From NCBI RefSeq assembly GCF_042647465.1, contig NZ_JBHRVN010000004.1: a DNA stretch of 64,000 nucleotides. One strand, given 5' to 3'. Below the pieces are notes generated by a model. That model did no database searches and was not told where the DNA came from. It saw nothing but the letters and a program-made list of their open reading frames with translations. This document shows positions 20,814 through 30,725 of this stretch, piece by piece; within the stretch, counting starts at the first letter, position 1, and every line of letters starts with the position of its first letter. Source of the DNA: Wagnerdoeblera intermedia (GTDB lineage Bacteria > Pseudomonadota > Alphaproteobacteria > Rhodobacterales > Rhodobacteraceae). Both the position numbers and the translations under genes were made by a program.

Positions 20814-21461
20814 GTGACAGCCGCCGCACCCAATGATCAGACCGCCGCTCCGGAGGGGCTGATTGCCTGCCCCACCTGCGACGCGCTGAACCGCGCGACC
20901 GCGGTGCCTGCGGGTGCCAGGGGGCTTTGTCATCGGTGCGGCACCGTGCTCTCTGCCCCGCGCAAAAGCGCCATGACGCAGATCGTCATGCTCTCGGCCA
21001 CCGCGCTCGTGCTGATGATGATGGCGATTTTCCTGCCGTTTCTGGAAGTGAGTGCGGCCGGAATGTCGCGGCAGGGCTCTATTCTGGATGCCGCGCTCAG
21101 CTTCGCGAATGGGGTGACGCTGCCGCTGACCCTGGCGGTGACGGCCTTTATCATCATCCTGCCCGCGCTCAGGCTGTCACTGCTGATCTATGTAATGGCA
21201 CCTATGGCTTTTGGCTGGTTTCCCGCGCGCCACGCCCGCCGGGCCTTCCGCCTGTCGGAAGAACTGCGGCCCTGGGCCATGGCGGAGGTCTTTATGATTG
21301 GCGTGGCAGTCGCGCTGGTCAAAATCGCAGGACTTGCCAGCCTGCACATCGGGCTGGCTTTCTGGGCGCTGGTCGCTCTCGTTCTGGTCAATGTGATCAG
21401 TGACAGTTTTATGTGCAGGTTAACGGTATGGCGGACGCTGGAACAACGCAGCCGGTCGTGA
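20814..21461 (+). CDS. pqiA: PqiA-like half protein 1 (intermembrane lipid transport)
   Basis: This 215-residue membrane protein starts at GTG 20814. It has a zinc-ribbon-like pair CPTC…CHRC (residues 19-44) and four hydrophobic helices (MLSATALVLMMMAIFLPFLE, LPLTLAVTAFIIILPALRL and two more). In E. coli PqiA both such units are fused in one ~417-residue protein; here each unit is a separate gene. PqiA-type proteins partner MCE proteins that bridge the envelope for lipid movement. It overlaps the next gene, so the two are coupled. Confidence 0.85.
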   Translation: MTAAAPNDQTAAPEGLIACPTCDALNRATAVPAGARGLCHRCGTVLSAPRKSAMTQIVMLSATALVLMMMAIFLPFLEVSAAGMSRQGSILDAALSFANGVTLPLTLAVTAFIIILPALRLSLLIYVMAPMAFGWFPARHARRAFRLSEELRPWAMAEVFMIGVAVALVKIAGLASLHIGLAFWALVALVLVNVISDSFMCRLTVWRTLEQRSRS

Positions 21462-22057
21462 CCGCGCGCGACGCAGGCTGGTGTGGCTGCCGTGAATGCG
21501 GCAGCCTGAACCTGCCCGATGCGGCAAACTGCAGGCTTTGCGGAATGCGGCTGAAGAAGGCGGCGGGGCTGCAAAACGTCTGGGCCTGGCTGGCCGCAGG
21601 CGTTGTGGCCTATATCCCGGCCAATCTTTATCCGATGCTGCGCACCTCAACCCTTGGCCGACAGCAGGACAGCACCATCGTCGCCGGGGCGGTGGAGCTG
21701 GCCGGCATGGGCTCCTGGGGGGTCGCTGCCATTGTCCTCATCGCCTCTGTGCTGATCCCGATGTCAAAATTTCTGGTGATCGGCTATCTTGCAATCGCGG
21801 TGCAGCGCGGCTGGCCGATGCAGGGGCATCTTCGCTATCGCCTTTATGAGATTGTAGAATTCGTCGGCCGCTGGTCGATGATCGACGTATTTGTGGTCGC
21901 CATTCTGTCAGCGCTGGTGCGCTTTAACATGGCCGCCACAATTGCCCCGGGAGTGGCAGCTTTCAGCTTTGCACTTTCGGTGATTTTTACCATGCTGGCC
22001 GCGCAGAGCTTTGACCCGCGCCTGCTGTGGATGACACGGGGACCCAGGACCGCATGA
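21428..22057 (+). CDS. PqiA-like half protein 2
   Basis: This is the second PqiA unit, about 209 residues from ATG 21428 (an earlier ATG at 21413 is possible). It has a four-Cys ribbon CGCRECGSLN…CRLCG, then hydrophobic helices including VWAWLAAGVVAYIPANLYPM and a YRLYEIVEFVGRWSMIDVFVV segment typical of PqiA. It overlaps the first unit by 34 bases and pqiB by four (ATGA), so the two half-proteins probably form one complex. Confidence 0.85.
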   Translation: MADAGTTQPVVTARDAGWCGCRECGSLNLPDAANCRLCGMRLKKAAGLQNVWAWLAAGVVAYIPANLYPMLRTSTLGRQQDSTIVAGAVELAGMGSWGVAAIVLIASVLIPMSKFLVIGYLAIAVQRGWPMQGHLRYRLYEIVEFVGRWSMIDVFVVAILSALVRFNMAATIAPGVAAFSFALSVIFTMLAAQSFDPRLLWMTRGPRTA

Positions 22058-24132
22058 GCCATATTCCGGAAATGCAGACGACACCGCCGAAGCCTTCGTT
22101 CTGGCGCAATCTCTCACCGGTCTGGCTGGTGCCGATTCTTGCCGTGGCGATCTCGCTGGGCATTGCCTGGCGCAGCTATAATGATCGCGGCACGCTGATT
22201 GAGATCATCTTTCAGAACGCAGGCGGTGTTGTCGCGAAAGAGACCGCCGTGCGGCTGCGCGATGTGCCGATCGGCATGGTTGAAGAGGTGCGCTTTTCGG
22301 CAGACCTCAGCCATGTGGTGGTGGCCGCGCGAATCGCCAAAGAGGTGGCCGCCAATATACCCGAGAATGCCCAGTTCTGGATTGTTCGCCCCGAAGTCAG
22401 CGCCCGGGGAATCTCAGGACTTTCAACTGTTCTTTCAGGGGTTTACGTCGAGACGGCCTTCACCCCGACGGCCGGGGCGGACGTGCGCAGCTTCACCGGG
22501 CTGGAGGCCGCCCCCCTGCTGTCGCCGGGCCGCGAAGGTCGCCGTGTCACCCTGCGTGCTGCCGATGGCAACCGGCTGACGCCGGGCGCACCGGTGCTTT
22601 ATCGCGGCATTCAGGTGGGCCATATTGAGGCACCGCGCCTGATCGACGGAGCGGAAGGGGTTTGGGTCGATGCTTTCATCGAAGCCCCCTATGACGCGCG
22701 CCTGACCACGGCCGCGCGCTTCTGGGACACCTCCGGGTTTTCAGTGTCTTTCGGTACCTCGGGGCTGCGCCTTGGGGTGGGTAACCTGGCCTCCATACTC
22801 ACTGGCGGCATCGCCTTCGACAGCGTCTCAAGCTTCGGCGAGCCCCTGGAAGAAGGCGCTGTCTTTGAGCTTTACACAGACGAAAGCACCGCACGATCCA
22901 GCGTATTGACCGGCGTCGACGCCAATGCGCTGCGCCTGACGGTTGAGTTTGACCAATCTGTTCAGGGACTTACCAGTGGCTCGGATGTACGTTACCGCGG
23001 GCTGGTCGTGGGCCAGGTCAGCGGCGTGAGCGCAAGGGTTGTCGCAGATCAGGGTCAGGTCAAGGTGCGCATGCAGGCCGCCATTGCCCTCAACCCCGAG
23101 GCCATGGGCCTTGAGCCCGGGTCCGGTCCCGAAGAGTTGAAGGATTTCCTGGCCGAACAGGTGCGTAATGGCCTGCGCGCGCGACTGGCCCCGGCGCGGC
23201 TGATCGGCTCTGCCCTGGTGATCGAACTTGTGGATCTGCCGGAAACCGAGGCCGCCGAACTGCGCGAGATCCCTGACGGTCTGCCGATTCTGCCCTCTGT
23301 TTACGCAAATCTTCCCGATTTCAGCGCCACCGCACAGGGTCTGCTGGAGCGGGTGAACCGTCTGCCCATTGAAGGTGTGATGGAGCAGGCGATCTCGCTC
23401 ATGTCCGCCGCCGAACAGTTGGTCAGCAGTGACAGCACCCGTGCCGTCCCGGAAACCGCCCGTGCCCTCCTGGATGAGGGGCGTAAGCTTCTGAGCAGCG
23501 AAAAAATTCAGCAACTTCCGGGCGAAGCGGTCTCCGTCCTCAGCGACATTCGCGCGATATTAACCTCCTTCACCGAACAGGACGGCACCGAGCGACTGAT
23601 TGCCGCCCTGCAATCGGTCGAAGAGGCGGCCACGGGACTGACCGAAGTTGCCGCTGAGGTCCCGCCGGTTCTGACGGATCTGCGCGGCGTCCTCGACAAA
23701 GTGCGCCAGCTGAAGGCCGAAGAGCTGGTCGAAGCGGCGACCAGCCTGGTCGAAGGGGCCGATCAATTCCTCCGATCCGATGACACCCAGGCTCTGGCAC
23801 CGGCTCTCAGCGGCGCCCTGCAGGAGGTCCAGAGCGTGCTTGCGGAACTGCGCGCGGGCGGAACGGTTGAGAATGTGAACGGCACGCTCAGTTCAGCGCG
23901 CGATGCTGCCGATGCGGTGGCCCTGGCGGCGAAGGATCTGCCCGCACTGGCCGGGCGGCTCGATCGCCTGGTCGCTCAGGCCGAAGCTCTCGTCGGTGCC
24001 TATGGAGCGCGGTCGCCGGTGAATGATGAGCTGCTCTCCGCGCTGCGCGAAGCGCGGGCCACGGCGCGGGCCTTCTCTCAACTTGCGCGCGCGATTGAAC
24101 GCAACCCCAACTCTTTGCTCTTCGGGCGGTGA
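22054..24132 (+). CDS. pqiB: PqiB-like MCE protein
   Basis: This 692-residue protein starts at ATG 22054. One N-terminal membrane helix (LSPVWLVPILAVAISLGIAW, residues 20-40) is followed by three MCE/MlaD domains with the recurring pattern RDVPIGMVEEVRF, YRGIQVGHIEAPRL and YRGLVVGQVSGVSA. A long helical, Ala/Leu/Glu-rich C-terminal part (from about residue 430) follows. In PqiB such domains stack as rings with a helical needle spanning the periplasm. It is longer than E. coli PqiB (546), mainly in the C-terminal helices. It is coupled to PqiA upstream and PqiC downstream. Confidence 0.9.
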   Translation: MSHIPEMQTTPPKPSFWRNLSPVWLVPILAVAISLGIAWRSYNDRGTLIEIIFQNAGGVVAKETAVRLRDVPIGMVEEVRFSADLSHVVVAARIAKEVAANIPENAQFWIVRPEVSARGISGLSTVLSGVYVETAFTPTAGADVRSFTGLEAAPLLSPGREGRRVTLRAADGNRLTPGAPVLYRGIQVGHIEAPRLIDGAEGVWVDAFIEAPYDARLTTAARFWDTSGFSVSFGTSGLRLGVGNLASILTGGIAFDSVSSFGEPLEEGAVFELYTDESTARSSVLTGVDANALRLTVEFDQSVQGLTSGSDVRYRGLVVGQVSGVSARVVADQGQVKVRMQAAIALNPEAMGLEPGSGPEELKDFLAEQVRNGLRARLAPARLIGSALVIELVDLPETEAAELREIPDGLPILPSVYANLPDFSATAQGLLERVNRLPIEGVMEQAISLMSAAEQLVSSDSTRAVPETARALLDEGRKLLSSEKIQQLPGEAVSVLSDIRAILTSFTEQDGTERLIAALQSVEEAATGLTEVAAEVPPVLTDLRGVLDKVRQLKAEELVEAATSLVEGADQFLRSDDTQALAPALSGALQEVQSVLAELRAGGTVENVNGTLSSARDAADAVALAAKDLPALAGRLDRLVAQAEALVGAYGARSPVNDELLSALREARATARAFSQLARAIERNPNSLLFGR

Positions 24133-24704
24133 TGATAATGAAACCAGTTTCCCAAGCGTTCCTTCTCTGCACCCTCGCCCTTGCCGCCTGTGGCAGCAGC
24201 AATCCTGCCCGTTTCCTGCCGGAAGTGGCGGCCAGTTCCAGCCAGCAGCGACTGCGCGTGTCCACAATCGAACTGCGCGACATCGTGCTTCCGGCCTATG
24301 GCAGCGCAGCCGACATTCTGTCAGAGGGGCCTGACGGCGCATTGAAGGCGCTGAAAGGCGCGGAATGGGCGGATAATTCCGCCGAGGCCCTGACCGCCGA
24401 TCTGGCCCGCCGCCTGGACCTCGGCGGCAGTGCATCGGTAGCCGCAGAACCCTGGCCTCTGAGCGAGCCTGCCGATGTCCGTCTGGAGGTGCGCATCGAC
24501 CGTATCGTGGCGGCACAGGACGGCACCTTCCGCCTGAGCGGGCAGTTCGCAGTCGCCTCGCCCAATCTGCACATGCGGGAATTCCTTGAACGATTCGCAA
24601 TCACTGTGCCGCTGGCAGACCAAACCGCCGGCGGGATCGCCGCTGCCTATGGCCGGGCGCTCGACGATCTGAGCGGTCGTATCCTGCGCAGGCTGGCACG
24701 GTGA
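24132..24704 (+). CDS. pqiC: PqiC-like lipoprotein
   Basis: This ~190-residue outer-membrane-type lipoprotein starts at ATG 24132, overlapping the pqiB stop (TGATG); an ATG at 24138 is also possible. The signal AFLLCTLALAACGSS ends in a lipobox LAAC. The mature part matches the PqiC/ABC-auxiliary family (QRLRVSTIELRDIVLPAY, DLARRLDL, LEVRIDRIVAAQDG, FRLSGQFAVAS). It would cap the PqiB needle at the outer membrane. It is the last gene of the operon. Confidence 0.85.
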   Translation: MIMKPVSQAFLLCTLALAACGSSNPARFLPEVAASSSQQRLRVSTIELRDIVLPAYGSAADILSEGPDGALKALKGAEWADNSAEALTADLARRLDLGGSASVAAEPWPLSEPADVRLEVRIDRIVAAQDGTFRLSGQFAVASPNLHMREFLERFAITVPLADQTAGGIAAAYGRALDDLSGRILRRLAR

Positions 24705-24788
24705 CCGAAAAGAACGGCGAGCGTGAAAGAACTTCCCAGACCCGACCTTCCTCGCAAGACCTGGTCGGTCCGGCCCTAAGCCACTTTG

Positions 24789-25721
24789 TTACGGTTCGTC
24801 CAATTTTTTTAAAAGACGGACCTGATTTCGCCCGGCGGTCTTAGCCTCATACAACATCTTATCCGCCGCTTCGAAAAGCGAGCGCGGGGTTGTCGAGCCA
24901 TCCACCCGCGACAGGACACCGCCGCCGCTGATCGTCAGAACGGGACCGACGATGGAGCGCTCATGCGGGATCGCCGCAGAGGCGATAAGCTGCCGCGCAT
25001 GCTCAAGCACCGGCGCGAAATCGACGCATCCCGGCATCAGGATCGAAAACTCCTCACCGCCATACCGTGCGACAAGGTCACCTTTGCGACGAGCAACATG
25101 AACCAGCTGCGCTGCGACATGCCGCAACACATCATCTCCCGCAGCATGTCCGTAGAAGTCATTATACTGCTTGAAACAATCGACATCGAAAATTGCCACG
25201 CCCAAAGGCTCGCCACTTCGGCGCACCTGAGCAATCGCCCGCTCGGTCGCCTCGTCAAGCGCACGGCGATTGGCGATCCCCGTCAGCCCGTCCTGGCGGG
25301 CATAGGATTCCAGCTCTTTGCGCTGACGCGACAAGGCAAGGTGCGCTCTCACACGTGCACGCACCACCGCACCGCGGATCGGCTTGTTCACATAATCAGC
25401 GGCGCCGAGCAAAAGTCCGCGCTCTTCCTCAGCCTCCTCGGTTTTTCCGGTGATGAAGATGACCGGCACCGACATAGTGCGCTCGCTCTCACGCAGACGG
25501 GCGAGCACTTCGAAACCGTCCATCCCCGGCATGGACACATCGAGAAGAACCAGGTCGACATCGGTTTTTTCCAACTGAGCCAGCGCGCTCTCACCGTCAC
25601 GCGCGAGAAGGATCCGATGATCCTCCTGCAACAGCTCGGCCAAAGCAGTTCGGTTCAGTCTGTCATCATCGACGACAAGGATTGTCGGCAGTGCCGGTGG
25701 CGCAGGGTCGGAAAAGCTCAT
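24789..25721 (-). CDS. Response regulator with diguanylate cyclase (REC-GGDEF)
   Basis: This 310-residue protein has a receiver domain (about residues 12-130) with VVDDD and phospho-acceptor D61 (LVLLDVSMPGMDGFE), then a GGDEF domain (about 150-305) with the active-site motif GGEEF near residue 220. An RKGD inhibitory site sits five residues before it, so c-di-GMP feedback is likely. It makes c-di-GMP when phosphorylated. Its start overlaps the stop of the hybrid kinase gene by four bases, so that kinase is the obvious phosphodonor. An enzymatic role is well supported; the stimulus is unknown. Confidence 0.93.
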   Translation of the reverse strand: MSFSDPAPPALPTILVVDDDRLNRTALAELLQEDHRILLARDGESALAQLEKTDVDLVLLDVSMPGMDGFEVLARLRESERTMSVPVIFITGKTEEAEEERGLLLGAADYVNKPIRGAVVRARVRAHLALSRQRKELESYARQDGLTGIANRRALDEATERAIAQVRRSGEPLGVAIFDVDCFKQYNDFYGHAAGDDVLRHVAAQLVHVARRKGDLVARYGGEEFSILMPGCVDFAPVLEHARQLIASAAIPHERSIVGPVLTISGGGVLSRVDGSTTPRSLFEAADKMLYEAKTAGRNQVRLLKKLDEP

Positions 25722-28700
25722 ATAACTGCTCCCGTTGTCGCCTCAAGGGCGGTAATGAGAGAGGAAAGCGCGAGGGCGGCTGCATCCAGATCAAGGTCAT
25801 CAAACTCGGTGAGAGCGGTCAGTGCAAATTGACGCAACTCTCCCTCAGGAAGCACGGCAGCCAGTGTCTCAAGCTGCCCACGCGCCGCAAAGTCCCCGCT
25901 TTGCACAAGGGGCAGGGCAGATCGCGCATCCGTCAGAAGGGTCTCCGCCGACTTTTCCGGTGGCGGAGCTGGCGCCTCCTCTTCCGGGATCAAGCGGATC
26001 AGCTCTCTGATTTCAGCCACGCAGACTTGCATCAGGCGGTGAAGCTCTGCGCTGCTGGCCTTCACAGCATCTGTACGCCCGGCCCGGGCATCAAGTTCGA
26101 CCTGTCCGCTGAGTTCGTAGAGGGCAGTAGCATTGACATAACCAACTACCCCTTTGACCCGATGGGCAAAGTCAGCAATCTCGGTCAGAGAGGCTGTCTT
26201 TTCAATTTCCGCGTAATCTTCAGACATAGTGCTGAAGTCTCGCAGGAAGCCATTAAGAAACCGTGAAAGACGCCGCCCCGATCCACCAAAACGGCGCGAC
26301 AGATCGGCGAGGCGATTGTCTTGTGGCAGCAGAGCAGCTTCCTGGCTGACTGGTGCAGCCTGTGCAGCTTCTGTCGTCGGAAGAAGTTCCGTAAGGGTGC
26401 GATAGAGCAGGGTTTCGTCCAATGGCTTCGTCAGATGGCTGTTCATACCCGCACTGCGGCTTGCCATTTCGTCCTCAACACTTGCCTGAGCGGTCAGCGC
26501 AATCACAGGAAGATCCTGCCATTCCGGCCGTTTACGAATTTCACGAATCGCTTCAAGCCCATTCATCACCGGCATATGGACATCCATCAGGACAGCGTCA
26601 AAGCGATCCTGTTCCAGGCGGGCGATTGCCTCGCGACCATTCGAAGCAGTCTCGGAAATCACCCCCACGAGGCTCAGAAATTCGGATGCAACCTCAAGGT
26701 TTAACGCGTTGTCATCGACAACGAGCACACGCCGCCCGGCCAGTCGTTCGGCGAATTTCCCGAGGTCACTGATATCAGGTTGTTGAAGCTCCCGCGGCCC
26801 TTCTTCCTCTCGGGTCAGGGCATGCATGAGGGTGTTGAAGATGACTGACTGTGTCACGGGCTTCAACAACACGCCCTGGAGCCCGATTTCCCCGGCCTCC
26901 GAGAGAGCAAGCTGATGCCCGTATGCCGTAACCATAAGGATGGCCGGCATTTTACTTAAAGCCGTATCACCGCGGATCAGCCTGGCGAGCTCAAGCCCAT
27001 CCATTCCAGGCATGCGCCAGTCGAGCAGAACGATATCATAGTTCTGCCCCTTTTTCCCCGCGGTCTGCAGAAGATCAAGCGCCTCAGCCCCGCCCGACGC
27101 CGTGTCCGGCACCATGCCGAAGCCGCGGATCATCTCCGACAGCGCGATTCGTGCCGTATCGTTATCATCCACCACGAGGACACGGCGCCCCTGCAAACCG
27201 GGCAGGCCAATGCGCCGGACGCCTGCAACGACCTGAGCATCAGGTGCGGCAGAGAACTCTGCGGTAAAGGTGAAGGTGCTGCCCTGCCCGGGCGTACTGG
27301 TGACCCCGATCGTCCCCTTCATCAGCTCAACAAGGCGCCGGCAAATGGCGAGGCCAAGGCCCGTCCCGCCATAAATACGCGCGGTATCGGTATTCGCCTG
27401 GGTAAAGGGGCGGAAAAGGCCACCGATCTGCTGTTCGGTCAGGCCGATACCGGTGTCGCGGACGGAGAATTCGAGTTTACAGATCTCCGGAGTGCTTTCG
27501 AGACGCCGGATTGAAACCTCAACATCCCCTTCAGTCGTAAATTTAATCGCATTTCCAACAAGGTTGGTCAGAACCTGCCCAAGCCGCAGGCTGTCACCGA
27601 AAAGCGCCGAAGGGACGTCAGATGCGACGCTGAAGGTGAGTTCCAGCCCCTTTTCTTCAGCGCGCAGAGAGTTCACGGAAGCGACAGTCTCCAGCACGCT
27701 CTCCATGCGGAAGGCTGCTTTCTCGAGTTCAAGTCCGCCAGCTTCAATGCGGGAAAAGTCGAGAATATCATTGATGATGCCCAGCAGCACATTGGCTGAA
27801 CTGTTGATTTTCTCAAGATAGGTGCGCTGCCGCGGGTCGAGCTGAGTCTTCAGGGCAAGGCGCGTCATCCCGACAACTGAGTTCATCGGTGTGCGGATCT
27901 CATGACTCATGGTGGCGAGAAAATCGCTTTTTGCGCGCTCAGCAGTCTCTGCAGCCAGTTTCGCCTGACGTAGTGCATCGGCCGCCGCACGCTCTGCCGA
28001 AATGTCGAGGATCACACCGTCCCAGACCTTCTGCCCCGGCACCGGGATACGCAGAGCCGCGCGCCCGCGCACCCAGAGAGGCTGACCGGCTTGATCAACA
28101 AGCCGCAGTTGTTGATCAATCTGAGTTCCCGCGGGAGAGTCGGCCACGAGCATCGCAATGATGTTTTCACGATCATCCGGGTGAACCGCCCGTGCCAGAC
28201 CATCCGGATGATCGATGATCTGATCCGGGTCACGGCCGATCAGATCTTCGATCCCGCCGGAGATATAGGTGACGGTCACCTCATAATCGTTCCGCACTTC
28301 AATACGGAAAATCGCGCCGCGCGGCAGATTGTCGGCGAGGGCTGCAAGCCTTGCGTTCTGCTCCGCCCGCTCGGAAATATCCTGCATTGCCCCCTGGACA
28401 CCGATGATCGCCCCGTTTTCATCACGCCGGGCTTCACCCTGCAGCCAGACCGGGAAGCTGCTGCCATCTGCACGAAAGTGAACAGCCTCAAAGGCATAGG
28501 GCTCACCGGTCTCAATGCAGCGGCCGATGGCCTCCCGGATCCGGCGAAAATCTGCGGGGCGGACAATGTTTTCGAGTTCTTCGAACGGCAGGGGCGGCGC
28601 CCCGGGGCCCCGACCGTTCAGCTCGCTCATCATTTCCGAGGCTGTGAAAGCCCCGGTCTGCAAATCCAGAGCCCAGCTGCCAATCCGTGCCAGCCGCTCA

Positions 28701-29812
28701 GCCTCGCGCAAGCTGTGATTGCTGTCGCGGGCCTGAGCCTCAGACTCCCGCGCTGCGCGCAGACGGGAGGCCATCTCTTCCTCTGCGAGATCAAGGCTTT
28801 CGCGCAGGGTCTCAAACTCCAGAATGACCGAGGGCTTGACCTGAATCGAGCCCCGCTCCTCATCGCTTGCCCCTTCTGTCACACGGCGCGCGCGTTCAAC
28901 CAGATCCCGGATCGGAGACAGAATCTGCCGTGTCAGTAAAAGCGCCAGAACGACCCCAAGAACGACAGCACCGGTTGAAGCGGAGATCATATAAATGATC
29001 GGCGTCAGCCAGCGCGCATCATAGCCCTTCTGCGCCTCACCGGTCACAGCCATCCAGCCCGGTGTGTCCTGAATGCGCTGAAATGCAAAGACCACCCCGC
29101 CACCGTCCAGAAGCTCAGCACGAAAAGTGCCGCTTTCGGTGCCAAAGGATTTCAGCTTTTCCCAATCGGGAACGGGGCGACCGATCATCTGATCCCCGCC
29201 GACAGAGCGGCCGATCAGACGACCATTGCCATCGGTAATCGCCAGAACAACCTGAGAGGTATTAGTTGTACTGCGTCCGAATGCCCGGATGAGATCGCGC
29301 GGATGGGCCTGGTAAAGCATGACTCTCCGGCGATTTTCATCCGGTTCTGCAAGCGGAACGGGAGTCGCGAGGAGAAGATTAAGCCGATCCGGATCCCCCG
29401 GCATTTCGATAATATTTGAAACGGCCGTATCATTGGCTTCAGCCGCTTCGCGCAAAATCGGGGCAATCTCGGGCAGCGGCTCAGGAGTGATCTCCCAATC
29501 GCCACCCGCGCTGCGTATCATCTCATAATGGGCAATACCAGGCCCGCGCTCAGACGCAGGGATGTCGCGCAAAGCTGAGGGAAGATCCGCTTTTGCCAGC
29601 AAAAGCCGCTCAATCGCGCTGATCTCGCCTTCACTGGTGCTGGACAGGATGCGGGCGGTCTCCAGCAGCCTTTGCCGTGACATCTCCTGAAAGGACAGGC
29701 CTGCATGGCGCAGAGCCATCCCCACAACCAACAGCGTGGGCAAAATCACCAGCAGAAGAATGCCCGCCAGCGCCATGCGCAAAGTGATCTTCCGAAAGCC
29801 CGCGCTGTGCAT
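25718..29812 (-). CDS. Hybrid sensor histidine kinase (PAS-PAS-HisKA-HATPase-REC-REC-HPt)
   Basis: This 1364-residue membrane kinase has helices at about 12-35 and 270-295 that enclose a periplasmic sensor region. A HAMP-like stretch and two PAS domains (about 370-480 and 490-610) follow. HisKA has SHEIRTPMN with the phospho-His near 636; HATPase_c spans about 740-870. Receiver domains centre on LLDWRMPGMDGLE (about 927) and LMDVHMPVMNGLE (about 1070), and a C-terminal HPt has FAHRVKGVVGYV near 1214. This makes a full phosphorelay. It overlaps the downstream REC-GGDEF gene, suggesting output through c-di-GMP. The ligand cannot be predicted. Confidence 0.93.
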   Translation of the reverse strand: MHSAGFRKITLRMALAGILLLVILPTLLVVGMALRHAGLSFQEMSRQRLLETARILSSTSEGEISAIERLLLAKADLPSALRDIPASERGPGIAHYEMIRSAGGDWEITPEPLPEIAPILREAAEANDTAVSNIIEMPGDPDRLNLLLATPVPLAEPDENRRRVMLYQAHPRDLIRAFGRSTTNTSQVVLAITDGNGRLIGRSVGGDQMIGRPVPDWEKLKSFGTESGTFRAELLDGGGVVFAFQRIQDTPGWMAVTGEAQKGYDARWLTPIIYMISASTGAVVLGVVLALLLTRQILSPIRDLVERARRVTEGASDEERGSIQVKPSVILEFETLRESLDLAEEEMASRLRAARESEAQARDSNHSLREAERLARIGSWALDLQTGAFTASEMMSELNGRGPGAPPLPFEELENIVRPADFRRIREAIGRCIETGEPYAFEAVHFRADGSSFPVWLQGEARRDENGAIIGVQGAMQDISERAEQNARLAALADNLPRGAIFRIEVRNDYEVTVTYISGGIEDLIGRDPDQIIDHPDGLARAVHPDDRENIIAMLVADSPAGTQIDQQLRLVDQAGQPLWVRGRAALRIPVPGQKVWDGVILDISAERAAADALRQAKLAAETAERAKSDFLATMSHEIRTPMNSVVGMTRLALKTQLDPRQRTYLEKINSSANVLLGIINDILDFSRIEAGGLELEKAAFRMESVLETVASVNSLRAEEKGLELTFSVASDVPSALFGDSLRLGQVLTNLVGNAIKFTTEGDVEVSIRRLESTPEICKLEFSVRDTGIGLTEQQIGGLFRPFTQANTDTARIYGGTGLGLAICRRLVELMKGTIGVTSTPGQGSTFTFTAEFSAAPDAQVVAGVRRIGLPGLQGRRVLVVDDNDTARIALSEMIRGFGMVPDTASGGAEALDLLQTAGKKGQNYDIVLLDWRMPGMDGLELARLIRGDTALSKMPAILMVTAYGHQLALSEAGEIGLQGVLLKPVTQSVIFNTLMHALTREEEGPRELQQPDISDLGKFAERLAGRRVLVVDDNALNLEVASEFLSLVGVISETASNGREAIARLEQDRFDAVLMDVHMPVMNGLEAIREIRKRPEWQDLPVIALTAQASVEDEMASRSAGMNSHLTKPLDETLLYRTLTELLPTTEAAQAAPVSQEAALLPQDNRLADLSRRFGGSGRRLSRFLNGFLRDFSTMSEDYAEIEKTASLTEIADFAHRVKGVVGYVNATALYELSGQVELDARAGRTDAVKASSAELHRLMQVCVAEIRELIRLIPEEEAPAPPPEKSAETLLTDARSALPLVQSGDFAARGQLETLAAVLPEGELRQFALTALTEFDDLDLDAAALALSSLITALEATTGAVI

Positions 29813-29918
29813 AGCTGTTATCCCGCCCGTGATTCCCGTAGCTGATCTGGCTCGTCCATCAACTATAAGAGATCATAAGGGCAAAGGAACATTTAATGGG
29901 TTTGCAACTCCGCTTTTA

Positions 29919-30725
29919 TCAGCGCCAGTTCAGGAAACGTTTTTCAACCTGACCGATCAGAAAGCTGACCCCAAGCCCCATCAGCGACAGGATCGTCACC
30001 CCGGCAAAAAGCTTTTCAAGATCATAAAGCGACCCTGCCTCAAGGATATATGAGCCGATTCCATAGCGTGCGCCCAGCATTTCTGCCGCAACCAGCAGGA
30101 TAATCGCGATGGAAACCGAGACCCGCAGCCCCGAGAGAATGGCCGGAAATGCCCCGGGCAGCACGATTTTTCGCACGATGGCCCACCAGCCCATCCCGAA
30201 ACTCTGCCCCATCCGGATCAGAGACCGGTCGACGTTATCCACCGCGCCATAGGTGGCCACCACCGTCGGTGTGAAAGTGCCAAAGGCAATCAGTGCGTAT
30301 TTCGAAGTTTCATCAATTCCGAACCAGATCACGAAAAGCGGCAGAAGCGCGATCTTCGGAATCGGGAAAAGCGCCGCCACCAGGGGCACCAGCCCCGCGC
30401 GGATATAGCTGAAAAGCCCGATCAGAACGCCCAGTGCGACGCCGGTCATGATGCCGAAAAACCCACCCACGGCCAGCCGCTCAAGCGATGGCAGCAGGTG
30501 CTTCCACAGCAGGCCGCTTTCGCCAAGCCGCCAGAGCGTGTTGAAAACCGCAGAGGGCCGCGGCAGGGTCAGCGCCGAAATCCAGCCCTGCCGGGTGCCC
30601 AGTTCTGCGATCAGCAAAAGCAGCACAAACAACGCGATCGCCACACCGCGCACCGGCACCGGCGCAAAGCCGCCGCCGCGAAAGGGCACAGGACGCATGC
30701 CGCTAAAATCTTTCTCAGCCATCAA
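29919..30725 (-). CDS. ABC transporter permease, nitrate/sulfonate/taurine class
   Basis: This 268-residue permease of the SsuC/TauC family has about six hydrophobic helices and the EAA-type motif RMGQSFGMGWWAIVRKIVLPGAFPAI. Other family marks are IPKIALLPLFVIWFGIDETSK and LVAAEMLGARYGIGSYIL. It overlaps the ATPase gene by 11 bases and is the last gene of a binding-protein/ATPase/permease operon. The substrate class (sulfonate, taurine, nitrate or pyrimidine precursor) cannot be fixed from sequence alone. Confidence 0.88.
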   Translation of the reverse strand: MMAEKDFSGMRPVPFRGGGFAPVPVRGVAIALFVLLLLIAELGTRQGWISALTLPRPSAVFNTLWRLGESGLLWKHLLPSLERLAVGGFFGIMTGVALGVLIGLFSYIRAGLVPLVAALFPIPKIALLPLFVIWFGIDETSKYALIAFGTFTPTVVATYGAVDNVDRSLIRMGQSFGMGWWAIVRKIVLPGAFPAILSGLRVSVSIAIILLVAAEMLGARYGIGSYILEAGSLYDLEKLFAGVTILSLMGLGVSFLIGQVEKRFLNWR

